From: Geosiphon pyriformis
Taxonomy: Eukaryota > Glomeromycota > Glomeromycetes > Archaeosporales > Geosiphonaceae
Direction: 5' to 3'
DNA length: 64,000 nt
Assembly: GCA_016748015.1 (NCBI GenBank)
Contig: JAAOMT010000627.1
Location: forward strand, 1,884 to 65,883
A program made the position numbers and the translations under genes. Each line of letters opens with the position of its first letter. The first letter of the stretch is position 1. The notes beneath the pieces were generated by a model. It was given only the letters and a program-made list of their open reading frames with translations, was not told the DNA's origin and searched no databases. This document shows, one piece after another, positions 11,315-22,829 of this stretch.

Positions 11315-12211
11315 TTATTCATACTTGATGTTTTTTAATTGGAGCTGGTGTAATGGCTGGGCCAGTTTAAAAAAGTCTTTGATAAAGTGGCAATAGTATT
11401 TAGCAAATTCCAAGAATGCTTTTAGTTCTGTCAAGTTGGTTGGTACTGGAAAGTTCTTGACTATCTCAATCTTGTCTGGATCTGTTTTGATATTGTTTTT
11501 GCTTACAACATGTCCCAAAAACTTGAGTTCAGTTTTTCCAAAGAAATACTTGGTTGCATTTAATTTTAATCTGGCTTTTCTTAATCTTTCAAACATTTGT
11601 TAGAAATGATGCAAATAATTGTCAAATGTCTTGGAGAACACATTTATGTTATCTAAGTAAACAACTACTGATTTTCATAGTAGTCTAATGTAAACAATTT
11701 CCATTAGTCATTGAAAGGTGGCTGGTACATTCATCAAACCAAATGGCATTACTTCAAATTCGAAATTCCCTTTTCACATTGTAAAAGCAGTTTTCTTTTT
11801 ATCTTCTGGTTTCATGACTACTTGCCAGTAACCACTGTCTAAGTCCAGAGTTGAAAACCATTTCTTTCCTCTAAAAGCATCAAACAGTTCTTGGATCTTT
11901 GGAGTTAAGTAGCTATCTCTTTTTGTTACTCCATTCAGTTTTTTATAATCCACACAAAAATGGATTTTCCCATTTTTTTTATAGACTAGTACCACTGGTG
12001 ATAACCATGGGCTTATTGATGGCTGAACTAGCCTGTTGTTAAGCATCCAATTAATTTCTTGACGAATGATTTCATGGCTGGCTGGTGGTACTCTGTATGC
12101 TTGTTGTTTTATTGGCATCACATTTCCAGTCTTGATCTGATGCTGAATAATGTCAGTATGGCCAAATTCATTTTCACTGACAAAAATGTCATTAAAGTTG
12201 TTAAATAACAT
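11315..12211 (-). pseudogene. Reverse transcriptase of Gypsy-1, YLDN instead of YLDD
   Basis: The frame 12,211-11,774 covers fingers and palm motifs: LVQPSISPWLSPVVLVYKKN, HFCVDYKKLN, WFSTLDLDSGYWQV. After a stop, the catalytic box reads YLDN at 11,648-11,659, where the second aspartate codon has become AAC. Another stop follows near 11,600, then the frame 11,596-11,315 gives the connection region (LKFLGHVVSKNNIKTDPDKI). The enzyme would copy element RNA to cDNA; the active site is destroyed by one G to A change. Confidence 0.85.
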
Positions 12212-12226
12212 CTTGAGCTGTATATG

Positions 12227-13081
12227 TTAAAATGAGTCTAAGTTTTCTATATTCATTTGTTCCAATTGTTCTGATTGGAGCAGATAACATTTATTCCATC
12301 TGTAAATTGTTTGTGACATGATATCCACATATCCACAAAGCTGTAGAAAATCTGGAATGAAGTTTGGTGGCTGTTCTTCAACTTCAGTGCTTAAATATCC
12401 AATGGTGGTTTTTTTTAATATTTCTATGATGTTTTTTGTTGTGTTGTAGATGGGAATTTTGATATGGTTCTTGTTTTTAGCTAGTATGTAAAGGTTGGTA
12501 AGTCTAATTTCTCCTGATTTGCAAATAGTTGGTTCCATTTCAAAAATTTGTGTCTGATTCTTCACTTTTCTTTCTATGATTAACATGTACTGGTCATATG
12601 GTGGAATGGAAATTAATTGATAGATGGATATAATTTCTTTCTTGTTAATAATCTCTTCTTCTGCCATATTGACTGATACATCTATTCTACCTATTGATTC
12701 GAATTCCTGTATCCCTCTAGCTGTAATTCCTAATTTTTTTCTATTTCCCACTGATACTAATTGAGCTATTTTAACTAAAGGCAGAAATATTGTCTGTGCT
12801 ATCTTTTTATTTGGCTCTATAATATAGGCATTTTCTGAGTCATTTTGTAGCATAACAATAATATTTTCTACATATATGGCATCAATTATTTCTCCTCTGA
12901 TGCTGATTTCTTTTTTTGCTAAGCTATTTTTAGATGCTAATTGAACTATTGTTGTTGTAGAGATTTCCAGTACTACTTTAAAATCAATACAGGTGCATAA
13001 ATGTGGTTTTAATTTGATGGCATTTTTTCCCATATATCTTAGATCAAACTCTGCATCAGTATCATGTGCACATTCTGACAT
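12227..13081 (-). pseudogene. dUTPase-like domain of Gypsy-1 pol, mutated
   Basis: A 284-codon uninterrupted frame between protease and reverse transcriptase. About residues 1-135 show the five motif order of trimeric dUTPase: HDTDAEFDLR (motif 1), QLASKNSLAKK (motif 2), IIDAIYVENI (motif 3, catalytic Asp kept), a middle segment, and ARGIQEFESIGR (motif 5). Glycines in motifs 3 and 5 are replaced by E or I, mostly GGA to GAA, so activity is unlikely. dUTPases hydrolyse dUTP to dUMP and keep uracil out of new DNA. The C-terminal half (about 136-284) is of unknown function. The ATG is not proven as a start, as the domain should be part of a polyprotein. Confidence 0.75.
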
Positions 13082-14334
13082 AATATCTTCATCATTGTTA
13101 CTGAACCATCTGAGTTTCTGCTTCTTGGAGAGATCAGGAAGTGTGATGTACTGTTTGGAGTCTGAATCTGAGTTTAAATCATTGTTGTTATTGCTGTTGC
13201 CATTTTGAACAATGCTGGAACTATTGTTGTTATTATTGTTGGGGTTTGAATCAGAATTAAAAGTTGAATCTAATTCTGATACACAGCTGCTGATTGGTTC
13301 TTTTTCTTCTAGAATTGTATAGATCTTATGTGGTGTTAGATTGTAGATAAGGTTATACTCATTACAATACTAAAAGTCACATGAGATCAAACAGTGGTCA
13401 CATAATTGGGTGTTTATTTCTTTCAAGTGCTGTTCTTGTTCCTTTCAAATGGGTGCTAAATTTTGGTATTGTTCATGGAATTCCTTTGGGTCTGTCTCAA
13501 TATTTAAAAAGGTGTTAAGATTGGAAATAAGAACAACTTCAACTGGTTCTGGTGAATTGTTTTTTATATCTAAGATCTCACTGGGCAAAGCACCTGCTAT
13601 CTTAACATTGACTATTCTCCAAATCTTGCCTTTGTTATGTGGATAATTGTCCAGGCGAGAGATTGCTCGATGCCAGGTTGCAGTTATTGGGATTTCTTGA
13701 CTTACCCAATTGTTAATAAGAATTGTGTATTGACATGATGCATCACAGGTTCCTTCTCGACCAAAAATGTTGTTCCATATTTCTTTATTAAGCAGTTATT
13801 CACTACAAGCAAGACATGGCTCATTGTCTCACTTGCCTTAGGGTTTTGAATAGCCATAGTGTTTATGGTGGCATAGTTTGCAATAGTAATGGATTTATGT
13901 CTAGTAGTCTTTATCAGGCACAACTCAAGCTTTTATGGAGGACAACTTTTTCTTGCAGTTTTTGCACTTGAGTGAGATATAGGGTGGCTCTGATCTGGTG
14001 TTAGTTGAATAAGAACTTCTCCAACCACTGGTAATTTCATTAGTAGTATCTTTTTGTGGCTTGTCTTCTTCTTTTTTTTTCTTTTTGTTGTCCCAAAACA
14101 GTATTGGTAGTAATTCATTGTGGTCAGTGTAGCTCATGAAACTTGGTAGGCTTTCCAGATAGGTTTTTTTTCTTCTTCTTCAAATTCAATTAGTGGTGCA
14201 GTTGTAATGGTCTTGAAGTGTTTACAAGTGACTGGTATTCTAATATGTTACCCATTTTGGCTGAGCTGTAGTTCTTGGATGTTCTAGTCAAGCACAGCAT
14301 TAATTTTAGACAACCAGTTATTACCAATGAAAGC
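13082..14334 (-). pseudogene. Decayed pol segment between protease and dUTPase, with zinc-ribbon-like cysteines
   Basis: Reading the minus strand with stops and frame changes gives cysteine pairs of zinc-ribbon type (LKCKNCKKKLSS near 13,940-13,970; CDHCLI near 13,390), then a Ser/Asn-rich linker leading into the dUTPase. Several short frames (13,702-13,923; 13,925-14,137) are pieces of this segment, not separate genes. Function unknown. Confidence 0.5.
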
Positions 14335-14679
14335 TTAATACTGGGTGGCTTCCATGACTAAAATCTTGATTGGTACAATGATACTATTGACTTCGATAAG
14401 AAAATTGTTGATTTCGCTAATTAGAGTTTTGGTGGCTTTATTAGCAGTAATAATTTTGGCACTGGCAGCATAATCAACTTGGCAACCTAATTGGTTCATG
14501 AGTTGTTGTGTGATAATGCTGTCTGCTAAACCACTGTCTAAGATCAGCTTGATGGTCTGCCTATCAACCTTGGCATTAGTGTACATAACAATAATGAGTT
14601 TCGTATTAAGGGTGGCTCCACTAAAGAGAGAGGTTTCAGTTGGTCTTTTAATTTCAAAGGAAAAAATGACTGCTAACAA
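14335..14679 (-). pseudogene. Aspartic protease of Gypsy-1
   Basis: A retropepsin-type domain with the catalytic triplet in LILDSGLADSIIT, followed by the NQLGCQVDYAASAKIITA strand and the IVPIKILVMEATQY segment. The DSG motif is intact. It would cleave the Gag-Pol polyprotein. The frame ends with a stop directly after ATQY, where similar proteases in this window (about 35,560) continue into ALV..NWL. Confidence 0.75.
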
Positions 14680-15119
14680 TTCGTTATTTGTGATAGTGGC
14701 TAGAAGTATGTTGTTATTAATTGTTTGCTTTAGGGAGGTTTCCAGGTTGTTGTTGGTTAAGACATCTTCTGGGATAACCAGGAAACTCAGATAGTTTTGG
14801 GAACTCTGATTTTGATTGTACCTGTTTTCTGAATTCCTGGAATGTGATTCTACAGTATGGTTGGATAAACTGAAGATTGGTTAATGTACAACTATCACTG
14901 ATTTCCAGTTTTGCTAAACAATTCTCAGTCTTTGGTTTCTGGATGACATCTGAATTGGATTGTATGGTGGGGTTTGAATTTGTTGTGGCTAATATATTAC
15001 TTGTGACTGTGGCTGGTAAATAACTGGTGCTGGAGTTTAATAAACTGGGATTTGGTAGATTGGTTGCTGTGCTATTTGAGTATAATGTGGTTGATAGTGA
15101 TCTTAATTTGAGTAGTGGT

Positions 15120-16908
15120 TCAGAGTTTGAAATCTGCGATTGGAGTTTTGATTTTGATTCTCCAATCATAGATTATTGCTATAAACTTGGCAGTTAGCTC
15201 TGATGTGACCTTGTTTACCACAATTGTAGCAATTATGTGTCTCTTGCTGTCATGGCTAATTGGATAATGATGATGAGGGACATGACTGATTTCAGAAACA
15301 ATTTGCATTTCTTGAATTATTGCATCATTGTGGAGGCTAATAAATTGTTCGATTGTCAGCTAAGTATTCTTCTAGTTTCTGATTAATTGAATTACTGAAT
15401 TGTTTTAATTTGGAATCCAATTCAGATGATCTATTTATTACTAGATTTACAGCTTGGGCATGATTGGTTTTAAGTTCAGCTGCTTCAAAATCTCTGGTAT
15501 TTGTAACAGTGGCTTGAAGGTTTGTTGGATGCAAAAGACATATGCATTGAAGAATACTACTGCACAGGCCTCTAATAAATTGGTTTAGAATTTGTGGCAT
15601 TGTAAAATAATCGACCTGTATTGCCTGAATTTGGCACAAATTCCTGTGGAAATGTTCCAAGTAAGTAGTAACTGTTTTAGTTTCTCCTTGTTTAATGGTA
15701 GTAAAAATGTTGGCTAAGTGGTTGATGCTATTATTATTGCTGAAATATTGCAGAAACACAAGCTTGAATGCATTGAAATTTTGGAGTTTGTTACCCAGAC
15801 TTTGATACCATGAATTAGTGATATCCTGGAGGAAATATGGAATGGCTTGTATGGCTCTGGTATTATTCCATCCATTGGCCACAATGGCTTTTTCAACATC
15901 ATTTAGTCACACCTGGGCATTGTTTTTTTTGCCCATGAACTTTTCAAGTTTTGCTATTGGAGCATAGACTATTGGATCCAAGTTTGATTGCTGTTGTTGT
16001 TATGATGGTGGTGGTTAAAGCAGTTATTGAATAGATTGCTGAAGTGGCTGCTGTTGAATCAGTTCAATAATTGGTTCAATTGGTGGCTGATCAATGACAA
16101 TTACTGGAGGTAAGTTTTGCTGATTAATTGTTTTAGGGTTTGGATTGTTTTGAGTTTGCTGGGTTTGAATGTTCAGAGTTTCAACTTCCAGATTTTCTAA
16201 GATTGGGTTTTGGTAAGTAAATTCCTGATCTTCATTTTTTTTTTTCTTTTCTTCTGATTTTGTTACTTCCCACAGATCAGTTGTTCCAAAGTCTGGTGGG
16301 AGTAATAGTAATCAAAATCTTGATAGTGTTGGTGATCATGATTTAAATCCTTTAAAATATTTGCCATATGGTCCTAATAATTCTGTTCTTCTTTGTTTAC
16401 TTTGAAATAGGAATCATCCAAAGGTTAATGTCATATTTGATGTGAATTCATTTGCCAAGGAGATATTGATGGCACTTCCTAGTGTATAATGGTATGATAG
16501 ATTGGTTGGTGATTCAACTTTGGTTTTCTTTTAAGTGGGTGATTGTATTTTTTTGGGTGTTATCACTGGTGTTTGCAATTTTTCTTTGTCTTTGTTTACA
16601 TAGGTAATGGAGAATTGTTGCTGGGTGTATCTTTCAATGGTTTGATTAATTTCCTTGATGATTGGTGCAAAACTGTAGTTTTTTGGTAAGCTAGTATGTT
16701 GAAACAATTCTGTATAGAAATTTTTTTTTGCAAATTCAATGTTAATTGTTTCTCCTAAGCAGTCTGTAATTTTATCATTGATGTAAAAGTTGAAGACTGA
16801 TTCTGCTGGAAAATGGTTGTTGTTTAATCCTAACTGTTGGCTGTACTGTTGAAACAAGAATTTGGTAAATCTTAAATGGTTTGCTCCTATGATTTCTAAT
16901 TCTGCCAC
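15120..16908 (-). pseudogene. gag of Gypsy-1 with CCHC zinc knuckle
   Basis: The N-terminus (MAELEIIGANHLRFTKFLFQ, from 16,908) begins about 50 bases after the primer site. A Gln/Pro-rich linker follows (about 16,000-16,500). The capsid domain of retrotransposon-gag type is at 15,882-15,337 (SWYQSLGNKLQNFNAF, YFSNNNSINHL, TTYLEHFHRNL). A classical CCHC knuckle (CYNCGKQGHIRANC) sits at 15,190-15,231 in a different frame from its neighbours. Gag would form the particle and package RNA. The copy has stops and at least one frameshift before the knuckle. Confidence 0.75.
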
Positions 16909-16960
16909 TTTTGAATGATTGTTGTTGGTACTGGTTTTTTGTAGAATTATACCTCACAAA

Positions 16961-16970
16961 GAGCACCAAA
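16961..16970 (-). other. Primer binding site of Gypsy-1
   Basis: TTTGGTGCTC on the minus strand directly follows the CA end of the 5' LTR. The position is that of a tRNA primer site; the tRNA was not identified. Confidence 0.6.
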
Positions 16971-17865
16971 TGTTACAGGTAATTATTTGGGGTCTCAAAG
17001 TAAATAACAAACCTGTAACTTGGTACTTAATTAATAACATTAGTAATGTCTGAAAGTGTTTTGATCTGAAGGTTTTTTATTGGAATTCTTTGTATAATAG
17101 ACAGAGATTCTCATGTTATTTTATTTATAACTTCTTGGAATCGCAATTTTGTCAATTTTTTTCTTAGCATGGTAGCCAGCAATCTTTTGGTAAGCAATCT
17201 GTAATTCTTACATGTTCTACCCACTCACAGGAATCTTTTACCAAGCAATCTTTGATGTCAATACTTAACACTTAATTCTCAATCAATTAGTATACACAAC
17301 AAAATAAAGCAAAAATAAAGAGATAAGAAAAAATAAAGACAATAAGCCAAGACAATATAAGTTAGTATCTTGTCAATAGCCATAATCAAGGGCTATTGTT
17401 CCCATGGGTTTTAAGTATTAATTACTATTAACATTTAGAGTTGATAGCAAACAATTGAATTTGAGATGCTGAATAAATATATTTTTTGATATTTTAGAAT
17501 GATATGGTTTCTAATTGGGGAATAATAACTAATAAATTTTTGTCTGGGGATTCTGTTTTTTCTGCTTCTAATGCTACTGCTATATATATGTATTTTCTAG
17601 TTTTACAGAATTGTTTTGGATCATTTGTTCTTGCTAGCTATTATTTTGTTTTCTTATATTATAACTAATTATTCTATGTTATAATATATTATCTGATATT
17701 ATTATGCATTATTCTATGTTATTCTGCATTATAACACATTATTCTATATTATAAAGCATTATCCAATATTATTGTGCATTATTCTGTGTCCCTTCATGTT
17801 TTGTCATGTTTTTCTTTAGGTTACATTTTTTTTTCTTTTTTTGATAGGCTTTCTTTTTTCAAGTA
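16971..17865 (-). repeat. LTR-B, 5' LTR of Gypsy-1
   Basis: It is the direct-repeat partner of 7,676-8,590. On the minus strand it ends CCTGTAACA. The two LTRs differ at many sites, largely transitions, so the insertion is not recent. Confidence 0.85.
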
Positions 17866-17995
17866 ATAATAACAAGAAAAAACAAGATTGTAGAATAATA
17901 AAATAGATTAAAGAAAATTTAACTTTAAAAAATAAATTAAATAAATATGGATTTAATATACAAGATCAGTCTTATAAAATATTTTAATTGTTAAT
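17866..17995 (-). repeat. Middle fragment of the Gypsy-2 left LTR
   Basis: It aligns with 32,611-32,735 of the intact right LTR (shared AAACAAGATTGTAG and AAGATCAGTCTTATAAAATA). It lies between Gypsy-1 and LINE-1. Confidence 0.75.
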
Positions 17996-18102
17996 TTTTT
18001 TTTTTTTATTAGTTTAACAAGTAAAGCCCAATTATTATCTAATACAATACAATTATCTAAAAGTTTTAAATTAAATGTGATTTATGCTTTTGCTATATGT
18101 AA

Positions 18103-18797
18103 CTAGCCACTTAGCAAATCAAGACTACACTGTACAACTATATTTACTGTGACTTTACCAGTAGCATTACTGAAAAACAAATGGCCAATACTCAGGCCAA
18201 AGTTGGTGACATAACCCCTTTCAATTCCCAACAACTGAGCAACACCATCTAAAACCTTAGCAAGAAGATCCCAAATAATATCATAAAAAAACTCATTCAC
18301 ACATAGTGATCTATGATATTCTATTTTAGCTTGAAGTTTTGAGTTAGGCATTCAGATTCACTTCCTATGGCCAGTGGTCATATCTCGAACAAACTTAACT
18401 AGATGAGACATTATAAGCTTAGTATCCATGAAAAATGCTTTAGCATCTGCCAACTAATCTTCAAACACAAGACCCTTGCACAAAATTGTGTAGAGACCAA
18501 CATCAAAAACAGAAGAAGCCAAAGACTGCAAACTGCAGATAACAACAAGATTGCCCCAGTAAGAGACTTTTAAAGAGAAAAATACTCACTTAACAAGCTC
18601 TGACATGTCGAAAAGTCCAAGCAACAAACAAAACTATGATCTGAAAAATCTACCTCCTCACAACATACACATAATATACTAGGATAACTAGGATTATATA
18701 AGTGTTTTCTTATAGCCACAGGCAACTTTCTGTGTAAAGCTTTCATCAAATACATGTGCAAACTGACAGTGGCCCTGCTCATATATTCCGCAAACAT
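18103..18797 (-). pseudogene. C-terminal part of LINE-1 ORF2 with CCHC motif
   Basis: The frame 18,797-18,570 contains LMKALHRKLPVAIRKHLYNP followed by a C-x2-C-x7-H-x3-C motif (CVCCEEVDFSDHSFVC), the nucleic-acid-binding tail common at the ORF2 end of such LINEs. The frame 18,351-18,103 is the extreme C-terminus (LLGIERGYVTNFGLSIGHLFFS). They are joined by sequence with stops. Confidence 0.65.
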
Positions 18798-18812
18798 ATG
18801 GGAGTCAGAGTG

Positions 18813-19559
18813 TCAGACCAAGACAGTACAAACCCAATTTATGTCTCCAACCCATGAAGGATCTACAATGCTCAAATCAGGTCCAAATTTCCATTGAAAG
18901 CATCTAATAGTATTATTTGTTTTTCTAATGAAGTGGTGTACATTGCCAGAAATCAACTTACTATCTACCATCAAGATCTTTTCTTTGACATTTGCTGGAA
19001 GAACAAGTCTTGATGACATGACTAGATTAGCCAACCAATTAGTGTGCTTATTGTCTAACACACCAAAGTGACCCTTCACCTTTGTCCAAGTAACAGAAAT
19101 GTTTTTACATTTAACCAAATTGCTAATATGATGGCATTCTATCCAGCATTTGTTGCAAAAATTGGGAGCCACCAATCTTAACTCTGCTTGACAAGCATCC
19201 AAAAAAGTCTGACTATCAGAAAAAACTATAACATTCGAAAAAGCCAGAATGCACTTAAGAGCCAGTGTAACAGCCTGTATTTCAGTTAGGATAGATGATA
19301 GCAAACCATGAACTTCCACACTTATGTGCAAACTCAGATCAAAAAAATAGGTGGCAGCTCCTTCAACAGTGTCAGAAGTACCAAAACCTTTAACAGAACC
19401 ATCAGTATAAACTAAAATCACTGGCAAAGAAGCGTTTTTCAAACTAGAATGAATGAAACCAAAGTGGTTCATATTAGAAACATCTAACTTGGAAGAGGAC
19501 TCAAAAGCAGGAGAGGAACTTTTAACCAAACCACTACTCTTGACAAAATCTGAAACCAA
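18813..19559 (-). pseudogene. RNase H domain of LINE-1 ORF2
   Basis: The RNase H motifs appear in order: VYTDGSVKG (first Asp), LTEIQAVTLAL (Glu), VFSDSQTFLDA (second Asp) and VTWTKVKGHFGVLDN...TNWLA (His, with the last Asp read as Asn). It degrades RNA in RNA/DNA hybrids during reverse transcription. The final aspartate change is a GAT to AAT transition. Confidence 0.8.
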
Positions 19560-20286
19560 TGTAAATCATAAGGGAACTGGACTTCTGAAATCCAATTATT
19601 TCCAACAGCAAAAATCTTTTCAATTAAAACATTCTTCATGACTGTTCAATAACTAGTCTGCAAAAATGACCCCAAAACATTTCAGTGATTTGCAAATCTG
19701 GAGATACAGTGCCTGGCCCAAAATATCTAAAAGAGGAAAATTATGAGACGAAAAGCATTGGGCAAGCCATTAGCCAAGAAGATCTTATTATGCAAAAAAA
19801 TTTTTGTAACACCAGCCAGAAAATTGTTTATTGAATTGACCATTAACTTAACAAAAAATTGAAGAGGGTTTCAAGATATCCAGCCCAAAACCTGCAAGTC
19901 TATTAACCTATGCCCAAATAGTTAACCTATTAACCCAATATTATTAGTGAAATGAGACTTTTGCTTCTGCTTGGACTTGTTCAAAAGGCTTCAAATTGTA
20001 TAAAGAGGGATAGTGCACCACCTCATTAGAAAAGTCCCTAGGCAAACTGGTCTTAGACTTCAACCCCTTTCTAATCATATGATTTTATTTCTTACACGTG
20101 CCTCTATTAACGAAATTGAGTTCTATATTTGACTATGGGCTGTAAAACAGTCAATACCAAATAAGAGAACTGCTTGTCTGTGATAGGTTTGCATAAAACC
20201 ATGGATAAGAAAAATTTGACATCTGAATTTGCCTTCTTTAAATTTGGACTAGAAAGATCTTTAGTTGACAGAAAAATACCTAGATA

Positions 20287-21516
20287 CTAATGAGTCTCAC
20301 CAGTCTTAGTAATTGAAATTGGAGACTCACTTAATTCTAAAGAGATATTGCTGGTCCTTGAGTTAATAAGAATGGTAACTGTCTTTTCCATGTTAATTAA
20401 TATATTCATTAATTCAAAGAACTCACTAGCAATGTTCAAAATATTCTGTGTTATTGTATAACAATTGCCAACCCAAATAGTATCATCCATGAAAGCACTA
20501 GCAGCCAAATAAGAAGTCAAACCAGCATTTAACTCTATTTTGCCTGTTCTGGCTACGAATTTGGAATTGATCCAGTACTCAAAAAATGACTCATGTTTCT
20601 TCACCTTGCACAACAGAGAATCATAAAAAATTCTCCACAAAAGAGAAGAAAAAACTTCCCCCTGGTTCAGACTATCATGGACTTTGTAACTCTTGAACAA
20701 ACCAAAGTCTGTCATAACTCTATTCATGTGGCCATTGTGAATACTACCATAAAACCTGACAAACTTCTCACACATTTTGATTCTCTCTAAACTACCCTTC
20801 AAATGCAATCAGCCTACTGAATCATAAGCTTTGTGCATGTCCTAAAGTACCAGCCAGAGTTCTCTGCCTTTTTCTAAAGCATTTTCCACAACAAATCCTA
20901 TGACAAAAATAGGGGATTGAGTAGAAGTGCCTTTCAATACTGAAAAGTTGTCTTTATGCAGAACATTGTGTGTGCTGCAAGCTTTCAAAATACAATCAGA
21001 TAAAATTTTTGAAAAAATTTTCATTGAAGTCTTAATGAGAACAATAGATTTGGTGTTTGTTAATACCTCTTCCCATTCATAGAGTTTCAGAATCATGGAC
21101 ACCCAGGCTTTTTTCCAAACATCCAGAACAGATTCACATACCAAACACAAGTTGAGCAGATGCAAAAGAAGGACCAGAACAAATTCATTATAATGCTTCC
21201 ACATCTCATTAGAGATATCAGACAAACCAGCAGCTTTACCATCAGGAAAATCCTTGACCACTAATGAAAATTCATCAAAATCAATTTGCTTTATTACACT
21301 AGAAAACACACCATTATTGACATAATTGAAAGGAGAGAATTGTTCTTGCCAACAAGAAAACACAGAAGATTTGACTGTGCATTTTCTGGTCCAATCTTCT
21401 ATAATTGAATTCACCCTGCCTTTGACCAAATCAGGCTCTAAAACTAAATCTCTATTATCAACCAGATAATCCAACATAACTTTTCTGAAAGTCTTCTCCA
21501 ACACACTTTTGATCAT
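20287..21516 (-). pseudogene. Reverse transcriptase of LINE-1 ORF2
   Basis: Frames 21,516-20,842 and 20,808-20,287 are consecutive pieces of one domain: DFPDGKAAGLSDISNEMWKH, SMILKLYEWEEVLTNTKSI, KGTSTQSPIFVIG, GEVFSSLLWRIFYD, and the catalytic AFMDDTIWVG. A short stop-containing break separates the pieces. The counterpart in LINE-5 has lost the first Asp of this box. Confidence 0.8.
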
Positions 21517-21738
21517 TTAACTTTTGTTGTTTGTAAAAGCTTCCATGTGTTTATCAATGACCGCTCAGATCTATGAATCCTCAGTAGTCTTAGAGTCTAA
21601 AAACTTGCGAGACCTATACAGTTTTCTGAAATGAACCAGTGATTGTTCAACCAATACTTTGTTATGACCATTGCCCAAGGATTCTTTGAACTCTACAGCT
21701 TGGTCAAGATCCAAGTCAGCCTATTTATTAACTAAAGC

Positions 21739-22641
21739 CTAAAATTCTTCCAAATTTTCTGATTTGTATGCTTTCAAAATTTTTGCCATCAAAAGTTCTA
21801 ACTTGTGAAATCTAGAAGAGGCAGCAGTCTTGACCAATCCACTGTCTCTGTACCATGTTTTTATAAGAGTAGCTTCCACTGCAGAGCATACCATCCAACA
21901 GAGCTGTGTCCACATTCCATTGATATCACTCTTAGATTTGTGGTATTCAAAATCACCAGCAGCCTCTGAAGCAGCAGCCAACAATACATCCCCAAACTTT
22001 TTCCAAACCTCAACACTGATGTCACTGACTTTGTATCTCCATTTTTCTTTTGTGGCCTGTTTGTATATCAAATTAAGTTGAGAATTGAGAAGGCCTCCCA
22101 AACCAATGTCCACTAATATGACCAAGTAATTAGAATCAAAAAATTCAACTGGACAGTAAACTCTTTGGTTAAAAGAAAAACTGTGAAGACTATCACTAAC
22201 CAATATAAAATCTATGCACCTCTGAACACCTCTCAAATTGGACCATATAAGAAGTCTGTACAAAAGAAAACCATGTAAAAAGTCAAACAAACTCAGATCC
22301 AAACATTTTTTGAAGCTTACATTGCAACCAGAATCATTTTTGTTAAAGTCACCACCACAAATAACAAATGTACTGCTATTTAAAGCCTCAGCCACCATCA
22401 AATTGACAACATGTGAGTGAACCAGTCTCTTTTTCAAGATAATATCTGTATACAAGCCCAAAACTGTTACTGAAAGTTTGTTTTTGAAGATTAATTTCAC
22501 AGAAATAAGTCGACCAAACACTTCAGAAACTTTGCACACATGCTTTGCTAGAGAAGCATTCATAATTATGGTAACACCTGCACCCAAATAACCTGACTCT
22601 AAACCAGAAGTGAACACTTGAATACCATCAAATTTATTCAT
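21739..22641 (-). pseudogene. Endonuclease region of LINE-1 ORF2
   Basis: A frame of 300 codons with exonuclease-endonuclease-phosphatase features: SGLESGYLGAGVTIIM, VTVLGLYTD, VICGGDFNKN, WSNLRGVQRCIDFILVSDSL and FFDSNYLVILVDIG, where the expected catalytic SDH/TDH is absent. The start of the domain (metal-binding N and E) lies upstream at 22,660-22,770 behind stops. It nicks target DNA for primed reverse transcription. Confidence 0.8.
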
Positions 22642-22829
22642 AATCTAAGGATGAACTTTGCTTCTCAACTTTGTTTCAGTAACCACAGAAATCACATTGC
22701 CCATATTTTTGTGCCAATGAATGATATCTTCTTGTTTGGCAGAATTGTTCATGCCTTTAATATTACATGTAGCTATCTTTCACACTAAACCACTCATTAA
22801 GATGAAAGAAGAGCTGAAGAATTCAAACC

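Larger units (their letters stand above)
7676..17865 (-). mobile_element. Gypsy-1 (LTR-B type), 10.2-kb complete but defective Ty3/Gypsy retrotransposon
   Basis: It is complete from LTR to LTR: 5' LTR 16,971-17,865, primer site 16,961-16,970, gag, protease, zinc-ribbon-like spacer, dUTPase, reverse transcriptase, RNase H, integrase, accessory ORF, polypurine tract 8,597-8,610, 3' LTR 7,676-8,590. Flanks ATAG (7,672-7,675) and ATAA (17,866-17,869) look like a 4-bp target duplication with one G to A change. The frame is interrupted by stops and some frameshifts, and catalytic residues are lost in reverse transcriptase and integrase. It is unusually long for the superfamily because of the dUTPase and the 3' accessory region. 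Confidence 0.85.

Noticed and set aside
12227-13081. A free-standing host dUTPase gene
   Set aside because: It sits between protease and reverse transcriptase of one element, on the same strand, and a second element has the same arrangement.
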